A stretch of 64,000 nucleotides of DNA from Tepidisphaeraceae bacterium (GCA_035998445.1 DASYHQ010000017.1:1-64000); one strand, 5' to 3'; numbered from the stretch's first letter, positions 49,705-59,100 are shown. Notes: generated by a model not told the origin, from the letters alone. Numbers and translations are program-made.

Positions 49705-51210
49705 ATGGCATCAACATTGCTCGATAACCCGATCGCCTACGCCCAGTTCAAGCTGCGCGGCGGATGGAAGAACACGTTGAGCGTGACGGCGGTGTACGCC
49801 GTGCTTCTGGTGGCGGTCGTCATCCTCACGGTTCGGTTGAACGAGCCGCGCGATACGACCTCGGTCCTCAACGGGTGGGTGACCGGCCTGCTCGTCATCG
49901 AGGCCGGCCTGCTGTTGCTGTACGGCGCGTCGCGCGTCAGCGCCGCCATCCGGCGCGACGTGACCCAGCAGATGCTCGAGTCGCACCAGCTCATGCCCGT
50001 CGGTGGCTTCACGGCCGTGGTCGGATACCTCATCGGCGCCGGAAGCCAGTCGCTGGTGATGATGCTGGCGACGATGGTCGTCGGCCTCTTCGTGGCGCGC
50101 GGCGCGGGCATCGATCCGCTTCACTTCGCGGGCGCCAACGTCGCGCTGCTGCTGTTCGCCGCCTTCGTCTGGATCGTGTCGGCCTTCTCGGCGTTTTTGA
50201 TGAAGGGTGGGCTGGGGCTGTTCGTCAGCCTGATCGTGGGCGCGATGATGTTCGGCGAGAACCTGATCTCGCTGCTGCCCGGCGTGCGCGTGCTGATGTC
50301 GCCGCTGTTCATCGGCACGCTCTTCACGCCGCGCACGTCGATGGAGTTCATCCCGTGGGCGTACGGCGTGTCGGTGGTGGCGCAGGCGTTCGTCGGGTTC
50401 GTCTGCTTCATCGGCGCCGCCCGCAAGTACCGCCGGGGTGAAGACTCAGCCTTGGGCCCGATGCTCGGCCTGGCACTGGTGGCGGGCTGGGTGGCCATCT
50501 CGTCGGTCGGCATCGTCTACAACGGCGAGTTCGGCACGCCCGGCTTTCACCGCGGCACCGACATCCACGTGCAGGTGGTGGCGGCGATCGTGAGCGCGAT
50601 GCTGCTGTCGGTGGTGCCGCTGGGCAGCAGCGCCTGGGCGGCGGCCGAGTATCGCCGGCACCAGTTGGAGGACGATCCGCAACCGCGTCGCCGCCCCATG
50701 CCGTTGGTGCTCGTGGCGCTGCTCGCGACGCTCTTGCTGTTACCGCTGGCTTGGGCGCGGCCCGACCTGTCAGAGGAGTCGTCGCAACGATTGTCGTCCT
50801 GGTACCAAAACACGTTCCCGCTCGATGCGACGCTGCAACCGGTGCTGGCGACGGCGCTCGTGGTCGGCGCGTTCATGATCGGCATGGCCTACCTGCTGCG
50901 CTGGAACTACCTCGCGGGCCCGCGTGCGATGGCGGTCGGCATCGTCTGGATCGCGCTGACGTGGCTGGGCCCGCTGATGGCCGACTTCATGATTCTGGAG
51001 GCCATCCAAGGCGACAACGGCGTGCGCAAGCACCCGATCGCCGCCATCAGCCCGATCGGCGCGCTGGCCCAGATCTGGGACGCCGAAACCATTCACGATT
51101 ACCGGCTCGGCCTGGTTGTCCAGGTGGTGTTGAACGCGCTGCCCGTGCTGGCGTACCGATGGGCAACCCGCCGGGGCGCTGAGGGCCTACCCCCAACAGT
51201 TGCGGCTTAG
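49705..51210 (+). CDS. ABC-2-type membrane component, probable partner of the ATPase
   Basis: A 501-residue polytopic membrane protein with about twelve hydrophobic segments. An N-terminal cytoplasmic part (LLDNPIAYAQFKLRGGWKN) precedes the first helix. RRDVTQQMLESHQLMPVGGF after the second helix resembles the amphipathic coupling segment of ABC-2 permeases. The position after the ATPase gene in the same direction supports a transporter pair. No soluble catalytic domain is seen. It may be two fused permease halves given the twelve helices. Confidence 0.85.
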   Translation: MASTLLDNPIAYAQFKLRGGWKNTLSVTAVYAVLLVAVVILTVRLNEPRDTTSVLNGWVTGLLVIEAGLLLLYGASRVSAAIRRDVTQQMLESHQLMPVGGFTAVVGYLIGAGSQSLVMMLATMVVGLFVARGAGIDPLHFAGANVALLLFAAFVWIVSAFSAFLMKGGLGLFVSLIVGAMMFGENLISLLPGVRVLMSPLFIGTLFTPRTSMEFIPWAYGVSVVAQAFVGFVCFIGAARKYRRGEDSALGPMLGLALVAGWVAISSVGIVYNGEFGTPGFHRGTDIHVQVVAAIVSAMLLSVVPLGSSAWAAAEYRRHQLEDDPQPRRRPMPLVLVALLATLLLLPLAWARPDLSEESSQRLSSWYQNTFPLDATLQPVLATALVVGAFMIGMAYLLRWNYLAGPRAMAVGIVWIALTWLGPLMADFMILEAIQGDNGVRKHPIAAISPIGALAQIWDAETIHDYRLGLVVQVVLNALPVLAYRWATRRGAEGLPPTVAA

Positions 51211-51394
51211 TCTTCCCGTCATCCAACCCCGTTCAAAACGATCTACAGTTCACTTACGCAACAGTACACAACATTGCGAAATAGTTTTGCAGCGGCGATG
51301 AATTGGGTGTAAGTTGTAGCGTACCATCCAACCGTCGTGGCGATTTCGTTTTTCGCTGTGGCCGCGGCGGTTCCCACCTTTGGACGGAGCACCG

Positions 51395-52882
51395 ATGACG
51401 TGTTGGCCATCTCGTTCGCGGATTCTGCGCCATTACCGCCTCGCGCGGTCGGTGGCGGTAGCCCTGCCCGCCGCCGCATTGCTGCTGAGCCCGCATGCCG
51501 CCGGTGCCGCCGAGCCGCGGTTCAAGGACCTGATGGGCCTGAACGTGATGGCCGGCGCCAACGCGTGGAGCCAAGCCTACGACCCCAACCTCTACGCGCC
51601 GGTGACGAACTGGATCCGCGATTATCACCCACTAAGCTGGGACCTTGGCAATAACAGCGCCAACGCCGCCACCGTCAACTTCCGCCGGTCGGCCAACAAT
51701 GCCGATTGGGACAAGGTCTACACGCAGTGGAAGGACGGCGCGTTCAAGATCAACCTCTGCGTGCAGTTCGACAACTTCGCGCCCTCCAGCTGGTCGAACA
51801 TGTCCGGCGATGCCTACACCTACGGCTACCGGCTCGCGACCTTCGCGAAGACGGCCTACGACGGTGGGCAGCTCGTCGATTCGATCCAGATCGGCAACGA
51901 GCCGGGCAACGAACACCACTACACCGATGCGCAGTACACAACCATCTTCCGCAATATGGCCGCCGGCATTCGCGCCGCCGACCCGACGATCAAGATCGCC
52001 ACGGCCGCGCTGACCACGGGCACGAACAACAACTACCTGCGCAACGTGGCCGTGCTGAACGGGGTCGACCAATCGCTGTACGACATCATCGATACCCACA
52101 GCTACGCCCATAAGACCGGCTACCCCACGTGGGAGCCCAGCCACCCGGAAGACGCATCGCTGAACTACCTCAAGAGCGTCCAGAACCTCATCAATTGGCG
52201 CAACCAGAACGCGCCCGGCAAGCAGCTGACGGTCTCGGAATTCGGGTACGACTCCAGCACGAAGCCGAACAACACGACCGGCACCTTTAAGGATTTCATC
52301 GACGTTACCGACCGCCAGCAGGCCCAGTACATCACGCGCTCGTATTTGGAGTTCGCGCGGATGGACGTCGATCAGGCGCACGTCTTCTATTACAACGACA
52401 GCGACGAGCCCACGCTCTTCGCCGGCTCGGGACTCACGCGCAACTACGTGCCCAAGCCGTCGTACCACGCCGTCAGCCACCTGATGGAGACGCTCGGCGA
52501 CTACAAGTTCGATGAGGTGAAGAAGTCCGTCGCTAACGATGTCTACGTCTACGAGTTCATGCACAGCGACGACCCGAACCAACTGATCTGGGCCGTCTGG
52601 TCCCCCACCGGCACCGATCGCAACGTACTGATGACGCTCGGCGACCTCCCCGGCACCCCGGATTGGGCCGAGCTGATGCCCGAGACGGCCGGCGGCGCGA
52701 CGCAGGTGAGCTACACGATGCTGGGCAGCAACCAGATGCAGATGATGGTCGGCGAATCGCCGACGTACGTGTACTTCGACATCACGCCCACCGCGGTGCC
52801 CGAACCGACGTTCGCCGGCCTGCTGGGCATCGCGTCGCTGGCGATGCTGCGGCGCCGCGCGGGTAGGACGCGGCACGAATAG
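51395..52882 (+). CDS. Secreted PEP-CTERM glycoside-hydrolase-like protein
   Basis: A 495-residue exported protein with a signal peptide (about residues 12-38, cleavage near AAGAAEP). The main domain is a TIM-barrel glycosidase of clan GH-A type: IGNEPGNE carries the acid/base Glu169 and VSEFGYDSS the nucleophile Glu282, spaced as in retaining enzymes (compare GH39, GH79 and GH30). A beta domain follows (about 370-460). The end is a PEP-CTERM sorting tail (VPEPTFAGLLGIASLAMLRR) that anchors proteins in the envelope of EPS-producing bacteria. GGAGC precedes the ATG. The exact family and substrate are open. Confidence 0.85.
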   Translation: MTCWPSRSRILRHYRLARSVAVALPAAALLLSPHAAGAAEPRFKDLMGLNVMAGANAWSQAYDPNLYAPVTNWIRDYHPLSWDLGNNSANAATVNFRRSANNADWDKVYTQWKDGAFKINLCVQFDNFAPSSWSNMSGDAYTYGYRLATFAKTAYDGGQLVDSIQIGNEPGNEHHYTDAQYTTIFRNMAAGIRAADPTIKIATAALTTGTNNNYLRNVAVLNGVDQSLYDIIDTHSYAHKTGYPTWEPSHPEDASLNYLKSVQNLINWRNQNAPGKQLTVSEFGYDSSTKPNNTTGTFKDFIDVTDRQQAQYITRSYLEFARMDVDQAHVFYYNDSDEPTLFAGSGLTRNYVPKPSYHAVSHLMETLGDYKFDEVKKSVANDVYVYEFMHSDDPNQLIWAVWSPTGTDRNVLMTLGDLPGTPDWAELMPETAGGATQVSYTMLGSNQMQMMVGESPTYVYFDITPTAVPEPTFAGLLGIASLAMLRRRAGRTRHE

Positions 52883-53204
52883 TCCGACGGCCAAACCACC
52901 CGGCCGACCGGCGCCATCCTCAGAGGGTGTTTAAGAACGCGGTCGCGGCTGCCTTTCGGTGGCATGGGCGCCAGAGCCCATGCGTGTGGACTGGAACAGA
53001 GAGTTCAATTTGTTGGCCGCCGCGCCGACCAAGCCGCCGAAGCAAAATATGCTTCCCGGCCTCATTGCACGCATGGGCGTGACGCCCCTGCCACGGCCCG
53101 AGCGAACGCCGCGGTGTTCTTTGCTACCGTCACTAGAGGGAATGTATCCCAATCACGATCCCGCTCCCGTTGTACCTCACCCCCACTCCCGCTAGATTCC
53201 AACC
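52883..53204. other. Intergenic region with one family A element
   Basis: No gene is seen. The extended family A element (about 52919-53143) fills most of it. The remaining bases before the sulfatase gene contain a C-rich stretch. Confidence 0.5.
52919..53143. repeat. Family A element, copy 5 (extended form)
   Basis: The core 52958-53096 runs from CGGTGGCATGGGCGCCAGAG to ATGGGCGTGACGCCCCTGCC. The left flank (CTCAGAGGGTGTTTAAGAAC) matches that of copy 6, and the right flank (GCGAACGCCGCGGTGTTCTT) its complement. The interior has GTGTGGACTGGAACAGAG and GCCGACCAAGCCGCCGAAG. Confidence 0.88.
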
Positions 53205-54581
53205 ATGACCCCGCGACCCAACGTCCTGTTCTTGATGTCGGATGAGCATCGCCCTGACGTCGCCGGTTTCGCGGGCGACGAGGTCGTGCGGACGCCCGTG
53301 ATGGACGAACTGGCGCGCACCGGCGTGGTCTTCAACAACTGTTACACGCCCAGCCCCATCTGCATTCCCGCGCGCCAATGCCTGATGGCCGGCGAGCTGC
53401 CCAAGACCTGCGGCGTCCGCCGGTACGGCGATGACCTGCCCTCGGGGTACCTCACTTGGGCGCGCAGTTTCTCGCAGCACGCCTACACGACCGTTTGCTG
53501 CGGCAAGCTGCATCACATGGGCACCGACCAGATGCAGGGATGGCGGCGGCGCATCTCGTTCGACGACATTCACGTCGACTCGCGCTACATGACCGGCATG
53601 CTCAAGCACGAGGCCGAGCGTTACCGCAGCGGCAACAAGAAGTGGTCGGACACGCAGGAGGCGCTTCGCGCCGGCGTCGGCAAGAGCCCGCACGCGATCT
53701 CAGACGACTTCTCAGTCGACGCAGCGACGCGCTACGCGAAGGAATTCTTCACCAGCCCGTATTACGACAAGGAGAGCCCCCACGCCCCGCTGCTGCTGAA
53801 GGTCAGTTTGCTGCTGCCGCACTACCCATACTTCTGCGACGAGGAGAAGTTCACGTACTACATGAACCGCGTGACGCCGTTCGTGAACGAGACGGTCGCC
53901 GATCACCCGTTCCTAAGCCAGAAGCAGGTGCGCATCGGCCAGGACGCCAGCGAGCGCGACATCCGCCGAACCACCGCGGCATACTACGGCATGGTTGAGA
54001 CGATCGACGCGCAGTATGGCCAGGTGATGAACACCCTGACCCACCTCGGCCAGAACCTGGACGACTGGATCATCATCTACACCAGCGACCACGGTGAAAT
54101 GCTCGGTCAGCACGGCATCTGGGAGAAGCAGAAGTTCTACGAGGCCTCGGCCCGCGTGCCGCTCATCATCCGCTGGCCCAAGCGCTTCAAGCCGGCCGTC
54201 GTAGACGAGAACGTGAACCTGTGCGACCTGTTCGCCACACTGTGCGAATTGGCCGACCTGCCCATCACCGGCGGCACCGACAGCCGCAGCCTGGTGCCCT
54301 TAATGAACGGCGACGCGAGCGCGTGGAACAACGAGACGATCAGCCAGTTCGGCCACGACAACCTGATGATCAAGCGCGACCACCTGAAGTACCAATCCTA
54401 CGGCCCGGACATGCCCGAGGTGCTGTTCAACTTGAAGGCCGACCCCGGCGAGCTGCGCAACGCGATCGACGACGCCGCCCATGCCGCCGCTGTGAAATCC
54501 TTCCGCGCCCGCGCCGCGGAACTAGGCTATGGCCCCGGCGCCGATCCGGCGCGGCACGAGGTGGGGTACCGCACCAAGTAA
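53205..54581 (+). CDS. Formylglycine-dependent sulfatase
   Basis: A 458-residue arylsulfatase-family enzyme. The active-site block PICIPARQCLMAGE has Cys53 in C-x-P-x-R, the residue converted to formylglycine. Metal and active-site residues include Asp13 in LMSDEHRPD and Asp295-His296 in YTSDHGEMLGQHG, and KLHHMG near residue 102 carries the usual Lys and His. No signal peptide is seen, so a cytoplasmic or non-classically exported enzyme is implied. It sits in a carbohydrate-degradation row, which suggests removal of sulfate from a polysaccharide fragment. No formylglycine-generating enzyme gene is in the window. Confidence 0.94.
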   Translation: MTPRPNVLFLMSDEHRPDVAGFAGDEVVRTPVMDELARTGVVFNNCYTPSPICIPARQCLMAGELPKTCGVRRYGDDLPSGYLTWARSFSQHAYTTVCCGKLHHMGTDQMQGWRRRISFDDIHVDSRYMTGMLKHEAERYRSGNKKWSDTQEALRAGVGKSPHAISDDFSVDAATRYAKEFFTSPYYDKESPHAPLLLKVSLLLPHYPYFCDEEKFTYYMNRVTPFVNETVADHPFLSQKQVRIGQDASERDIRRTTAAYYGMVETIDAQYGQVMNTLTHLGQNLDDWIIIYTSDHGEMLGQHGIWEKQKFYEASARVPLIIRWPKRFKPAVVDENVNLCDLFATLCELADLPITGGTDSRSLVPLMNGDASAWNNETISQFGHDNLMIKRDHLKYQSYGPDMPEVLFNLKADPGELRNAIDDAAHAAAVKSFRARAAELGYGPGADPARHEVGYRTK

Positions 54582-54594
54582 GGACCCGCGCTCC

Positions 54595-54714
54595 GGTCCC
54601 TCTCCCGGTACTCCGGGAGAGGCTAGGTGAGGGTGATTTCGTTCTACCGAGAGTCGTCAGCAGTTCGAAATCACCCTCACCTAGCCTCTCCCATGCGTAC
54701 ATGGGAGAGGGACT
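54595..54714. repeat. Family D inverted repeat, copy 3
   Basis: GTCCCTCTCCCGGTACTCCG and GGCTAGGTGAGGGTGATTTC are answered by GTTCGAAATCACCCTCACCT and CTCTCCCATGCGTACATGGG. It lies between the sulfatase and the convergent galactosidase gene. Confidence 0.92.
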
Positions 54715-54734
54715 GGAAGTCCGCACCAAACTTT

Positions 54735-56354
54735 CTACAGCCCCGTATTCAGCGCCAGCCCCGTATCGCTCCAGTCGTACGTGACGACTTGCCCATCAAT
54801 CCGCCATTGCCGTGGCGTGGCAGTGTCCATCCAATCCAGCGGTTCCGCCACCGGTCGGCGCTCGCTGGCGACGCGCAGCGCAGCGACCAGTGCCGCCCGC
54901 TGTTCGGCGCCAATCGCCTCCGGCGCCGCCGACACGAACAGCGGTGTGCCGCTGCGGGCCAGCACATCCAGCCACTGGCGGTTCAGGTGCCACGGCACGT
55001 TCACCGTCAGCCCGACGCAGTCGGCGTCCACCGCGAAGAACGTGTCGTGCTGCGGCATGCGGAACGCCAGCGTGTTGGGGCCCATCCGCCGCGTGCGCTC
55101 CCACTGCCGACCGGAGGTGTCGTCGCCCGTGCGTTGCAGTTCAAACAGGCCCGCGGCCAGGTGGCCGATCGTATTGCACCCGATGACGATCGCGGCGTCG
55201 CCGAGTGCGTCGCGGATCGTCTGGTAAAACGCGCGGATGATCTCGGCGGTCGTCCGCGAACGGTCGGCGAAGTGCCAGCCAACGTTCGTCACCTCTGGCA
55301 GCATGTCGAAACCCCAGCGGCCGAGGATATCGAACGTCGAAAAGTCGTGCTTCACCAGCGTGTAGCCCCACTCGCGCAGCTGCGTCATATCGCGCGAGAC
55401 GATCGCGAGCGCTTCCGGCAAACTCGGATCGAGCGCCGGCACCATGCCCTTTGGATCCTTCGCCCGCGCGTCGGGCAACAACAGTGATGCCGGTGCGTCC
55501 GGCGCCGCGGCCAGCGGGCGGATCCAGATGCCCGGGCGGGCGCCGCGTTGCGACATTTGCTGCGCTAGGCCCCCCATGTCCGGGAAGCGCTCGTTGCCGA
55601 TCCACGGCCCGCCACAGCAGGACGTGCGGTCGGTCCGGCGAAGCTGCCAGCCATCGTCGATCGTCATGTACGGTCGGTTGTCACCGGTGGGCGAGAGGTC
55701 GACGAGCAGCTGCGTATCCTTCAGGATCTGCTCGTGCGAGCTGTTGCCGTACGCGTAGTACCAGTTGTTGCCGCCGTACACCGGGTGCGATGGCAACCGT
55801 GGGTTGGGGCAGAGCGCCCGGCAAAGTTCCGTCGCCGCGATGAACGGCGACTCGCCCGCGGCGCCCTGTCGGCAAACCACATCCGCGGCGTGCAGCGTGC
55901 GATCGCCCAGCAGCACGCCGGCGCCACCGTTGCGCACGTCGAGCCAGAGCGTGACGCCGGTCTCATCCACCCGCCACGCCGCCAGCGATGCGCCCCCGGT
56001 GCGCACGCCAAAGCCGGCCGTCACGTCGCGTTTGGAATCGTGCACGAGCGCGTACCACGGCATGTGCCGATCCGGCACGATCCCCGCCCACTGCAGGTCT
56101 CCGTACCCGCGCTCCAACGCGTCCCCCAGCACACGGATGCCCGCCGACCCCAGGTCTGCCCGCCATCGCAACCGCAACCGCTGGAGTGCCACACCGGGGG
56201 CCGTGACACCGACACACAAGGCGCCTGCTTCAACTCGCGTGCGCACCTCCACACCATCTGTCGCGTGATCACCGGTTACACCACGGTCCAGCACCGCCTG
56301 AGGATCATCGGTGAACGCCACGACATGATCAGGATGGCGAAGGAGGTCGAACAT
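54735..56354 (-). CDS. Alpha-galactosidase-like glycoside hydrolase (GH36/melibiase type)
   Basis: A 539-residue enzyme. A beta-rich N-terminal domain (about 1-180) precedes a TIM barrel with the melibiase motifs: NRPYMTIDDGWQL, GIWIRPLAA, YTLVKHDFSTFDI with the expected nucleophile Asp, and LQRTGDDTSGRQW with the acid/base Asp. The C-terminal beta domain is short. No signal peptide is seen. The start is ATG 56354 directly after an in-frame TTG; no ribosome site is clear. It probably removes galactose (or a related sugar) from oligosaccharides brought into the cell, in line with the neighbouring sulfatase and lyase. Confidence 0.9.
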   Translation of the reverse strand: MFDLLRHPDHVVAFTDDPQAVLDRGVTGDHATDGVEVRTRVEAGALCVGVTAPGVALQRLRLRWRADLGSAGIRVLGDALERGYGDLQWAGIVPDRHMPWYALVHDSKRDVTAGFGVRTGGASLAAWRVDETGVTLWLDVRNGGAGVLLGDRTLHAADVVCRQGAAGESPFIAATELCRALCPNPRLPSHPVYGGNNWYYAYGNSSHEQILKDTQLLVDLSPTGDNRPYMTIDDGWQLRRTDRTSCCGGPWIGNERFPDMGGLAQQMSQRGARPGIWIRPLAAAPDAPASLLLPDARAKDPKGMVPALDPSLPEALAIVSRDMTQLREWGYTLVKHDFSTFDILGRWGFDMLPEVTNVGWHFADRSRTTAEIIRAFYQTIRDALGDAAIVIGCNTIGHLAAGLFELQRTGDDTSGRQWERTRRMGPNTLAFRMPQHDTFFAVDADCVGLTVNVPWHLNRQWLDVLARSGTPLFVSAAPEAIGAEQRAALVAALRVASERRPVAEPLDWMDTATPRQWRIDGQVVTYDWSDTGLALNTGL

Positions 56355-56554
56355 CAAGGTCGAAAGCTAATACTGAAATGAGAATTCGGCAATAGGTCAC
56401 ATTAACGGAACTGTTGCGGTCGACTATTTCCCTCTATTGCACTTTACGGACAGCATCCCCATTTTTGGCATTCTCCGCGTTTTTGTGCGTGTCCGGGGTC
56501 ATAAGCTGAACGCTACCCTTGCCTCTACAGGGAACCCCCGAGATAGGAATTTCT

Positions 56555-56582
56555 TTGCAATTTGAAATCAACGTTGTATAAT
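56555..56582 (+). promoter_or_regulatory. Sigma-70-like promoter of the PEP-CTERM gene
   Basis: TTGCAA (56555-56560), a spacer of 16 bases, then a perfect TATAAT (56577-56582). It lies 95 bases upstream of the start codon in an A+T-rich stretch. Confidence 0.7.
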
Positions 56583-56676
56583 CGCAACTGTTGCGTTGCA
56601 CTGGCGTGCGACGTTCCGAGACTGGTTAGTCCCGTCGTTGTCGATTTTTTGGCGACGAGTTCTAGGAGGAGTTCGC

Positions 56677-57303
56677 TTGCAGATGTCACTTTTCACCGCG
56701 GTGTTCGGCGTCGCTGGCGCCCTTTTGGTCAGCAACGCCTCGGCGGCCGTCATTACGCCCATTGGTGCCGCCGCAACCAACGACGGGGGGTTCCAGAGCC
56801 CTGCAGGCTCGTTCGACGCTCAACCTGCCACCGAGCCCACGGCCGGCACCACGACCGCCAGTTTCGGTAACTCTCCTAGCTATTTCCCCGATGCGGGCCG
56901 TGCAGTATATTTTGATTTCGGCCCCAGCTATGCGGACGTCACGATCGAACGGGTCTACTTGGGCCTTAAACAGGACGGTACCAACAGCAGTGCCAACGTT
57001 AGCTATTTCTTCAGCAACGACATTGATAAGGCCTTTGAGCCTATCGAGGGTGATGTGGTGGCACCCAACTTTGGCATTTTCAACTTCACGTCGAGCAATG
57101 CCGCCAAGTCTTGGCTACAGGTCTACAGCGGTCCAAACCAAGCGGTTCAGCAGCGGTACCTCATCGCACAGTTCAATGGAGGCACGCTGAGCAATCGCGT
57201 TCAGGAGATTGTCTTCATCGGCAACACCACTCCAGTTCCCGAGCCGACGTCCCTCGCCTTGGTCGCGGTCGGTGGACTGATGGCGCTTCGCCGCCGCCGC
57301 TAA
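56677..57303 (+). CDS. Secreted PEP-CTERM protein of unknown function
   Basis: A 208-residue exported protein. A signal peptide spans about residues 1-25 (SLFTAVFGVAGALLVSNASA). The mature part is beta-rich (AVYFDFGPSYADVTIERVYL, VSYFFSNDIDKAFEPIEGDV) and may be a carbohydrate- or matrix-binding domain. The tail is a PEP-CTERM signal: VPEPTSLALVAVGGLMALRR followed by RR. The start may be TTG 56677, well spaced from GGAGGAG, or ATG 56683. A promoter and an intrinsic terminator frame it as a single-gene unit. Confidence 0.88.
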   Translation: MQMSLFTAVFGVAGALLVSNASAAVITPIGAAATNDGGFQSPAGSFDAQPATEPTAGTTTASFGNSPSYFPDAGRAVYFDFGPSYADVTIERVYLGLKQDGTNSSANVSYFFSNDIDKAFEPIEGDVVAPNFGIFNFTSSNAAKSWLQVYSGPNQAVQQRYLIAQFNGGTLSNRVQEIVFIGNTTPVPEPTSLALVAVGGLMALRRRR

Positions 57304-57335
57304 GCTGCTGGCCGATCGAATGCTATTCGCGAATG

Positions 57336-57366
57336 GACCCCGCCAGTTGCTGGCGGGGTCTTTTTA
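57336..57366 (+). terminator. Intrinsic terminator of the PEP-CTERM gene
   Basis: GACCCCGCCAG and CTGGCGGGGTC form a perfect stem around TTG, followed directly by TTTTT. It is the most classical terminator in the window. Confidence 0.93.
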
Positions 57367-57502
57367 TGCGCAGCGGCATCGGCGGGGGCGCGGCGCGTCT
57401 GTTAGCGAACGGTTGCGGCATGACGGTATCATTGGCTGCCACGGACGTGAGGGCCAGTTTCATCATCCTGATGGTGCCCCGCGGGCTTAGGTAGAGGTGC
57501 AC

Positions 57503-58696
57503 ATGCAGAACGAAATGGCCGACATCGTCACACCAGAACGGGTTACGTCCGGCGGAGCGTGGAACGATCAGTTGCTCTACTTCACGTCGCCAAGCTTAAC
57601 CGCCGACGATTCGCAGCTTGTCTTCCTCAGCGATCGCACCGGCCACCCCAACGTCTTCGTGCGCGACCTGCGCAACGGCGACGAACGCCAGGTGACGACC
57701 AACAGCGAGGGGATGCTCAAGAGCTACGTCTATTTCGACGGCTCGCCCTACCGCGGGCTGGGCAAGGCCAGCGTCAGCCTCGATGCGCAGCGCGGGATCG
57801 TGTACTGGATCCAAGGGCGGTCGATCTTGGCCGCCAGCATCGGGGGTGCGGGTAGCGCAGGCAACGTTCGGCAGGTGGCGGTGTTGCCGGACGATCAGAT
57901 GACGGCGTTCACCCACGTGTCCGGCGACGGCCGGCTGCTGTGCGTACCAACGGTCGACGCCCGCGCATTAGGCGACGATCTCATCGCTGCGGGCAAGTTG
58001 GAAAAGACGATCGACCAGCGCGTGCAGCAGGAGGGCCTTAACTCATACCTCCGCATCTACGACACGGACAGCGGTGAACAAATCGCTTGCGAGCGCGTGC
58101 CGTCGGCGTGGGTGACGCACGTGCAGTTTCACCCGACCGACTCGTCGCGCATTTTGTACAACCACGAGTGGCCCGCCGACTGCGGCGTGCGCCGGATGTG
58201 GCTGTGGGACGGTGCGCGTCACACGCGCCTGCGCGACGCCAATGATGGCCGCGGTCGTGAAGATTGGGTCTGCCACGAGACGTGGGAACGCGGTGGCGAC
58301 GGTGTCATTTACCACGGTGGCGTCGCCGGTGGGCCGGCGTTTGTCGGGCGTGTGGGGCCTGATGGCAAGGGGCATGCGGAAGTGCGCCTGCCGGACGGCT
58401 GGCGACAATACGGGCACTTCACCACCGGGGCCGATGGCGTGCTCGTCACCGATGGCTACTACCGCCCGGAAGGCGAGTCGCCGGTCGGCTGGGGCGGGCA
58501 ATGGCTCGCGATCCTGCGCGTCGACTGGGCCGGTGGCCGCATCGACTGGCAACCGCTCTGCCGGCACAAATCGAGCTGGAAATCGCAGGACGAGCACCCG
58601 CACCCGGTCTTCGACCATGCCGGCCGCAGCGTCTATTTCACGTCCGACCGCGAGGGGAAGCGGGCGGTTTATCGGCTAAACGAAGTGCAGGCGTAG
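57503..58696 (+). CDS. Oligogalacturonate lyase-like beta-propeller enzyme (PL22 type)
   Basis: A 397-residue protein with seven-bladed propeller repeats (LTADDSQLVFLSDRTGHPNV, HPVFDHAGRSVYFTSDREGK). Residues of the PL22 metal site are recognisable: CHETW (His) and QDEHPHP (Gln and two His). PL22 enzymes split unsaturated or saturated digalacturonate in the cytoplasm during pectin breakdown. No signal peptide is seen, as in the family. AGAGGTG lies five bases before ATG 57503; a GTG two codons earlier overlaps that site. Together with the sulfatase and galactosidase it points to use of plant- or alga-type polysaccharides. Confidence 0.87.
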   Translation: MQNEMADIVTPERVTSGGAWNDQLLYFTSPSLTADDSQLVFLSDRTGHPNVFVRDLRNGDERQVTTNSEGMLKSYVYFDGSPYRGLGKASVSLDAQRGIVYWIQGRSILAASIGGAGSAGNVRQVAVLPDDQMTAFTHVSGDGRLLCVPTVDARALGDDLIAAGKLEKTIDQRVQQEGLNSYLRIYDTDSGEQIACERVPSAWVTHVQFHPTDSSRILYNHEWPADCGVRRMWLWDGARHTRLRDANDGRGREDWVCHETWERGGDGVIYHGGVAGGPAFVGRVGPDGKGHAEVRLPDGWRQYGHFTTGADGVLVTDGYYRPEGESPVGWGGQWLAILRVDWAGGRIDWQPLCRHKSSWKSQDEHPHPVFDHAGRSVYFTSDREGKRAVYRLNEVQA

Positions 58697-58741
58697 GGGT
58701 GGCTAACAAGGGCGCGGATGTACCTTGCGCAAAACCGTCAT

Positions 58742-58962
58742 CCTGAGAGGGTGTTAAAGAACACGCTCGCGTCCGCCTTTCACGTGGCATGGGCGCCAGA
58801 GCCCATGCGTGTGGACTGGAATGCGAAATGCCATTTGCGGGTGATTGCGCTGACCAAGCCGCAGGCTCAAAATTGAGTCTTCCGGCCTCACGACACGCAT
58901 GGGCGAGACGCCCATGCCACGGTCGGAGCGGACGCGGCACTGTTCTTTAAGACTCCCTTAGG
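58742..58962. repeat. Family A element, copy 6 (most complete)
   Basis: The outer ends CCTGAGAGGGTGTTAAAGAA and, at the other end, CTGTTCTTTAAGACTCCCTT followed by AGG are inverted copies of each other over about 36 bases. The inner hairpin ends are ACGTGGCATGGGCGCCAGAG and GGGCGAGACGCCCATGCCAC. The interior has GTGTGGACTGGAATGCG, GCGCTGACCAAGCCGC and TTCCGGCCTCACGACA. At about 220 bases it shows the full plan of a short transposon-like element without a gene. Confidence 0.9.
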
Positions 58963-59033
58963 TACTCCGAAGGATCTCTTTCTTCTCGAAGTGAATACGG
59001 GGGCAGATCCTTCGGAGTACCTCAGGGATGACG
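58955..59033. repeat. Family B inverted repeat, copy 2
   Basis: TAGGTACTCCGAAGGATCTC is answered by AGATCCTTCGGAGTACCTCA and GGGATGAC. It overlaps the right end of family A copy 6 by a few bases. Confidence 0.87.
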
Positions 59034-59100
59034 AGTCTCGAAGCCGTTGCGCTAGGTCACAGTCCTGCTAGCAAATTACCCTTTACGCCCACCCACCCCA

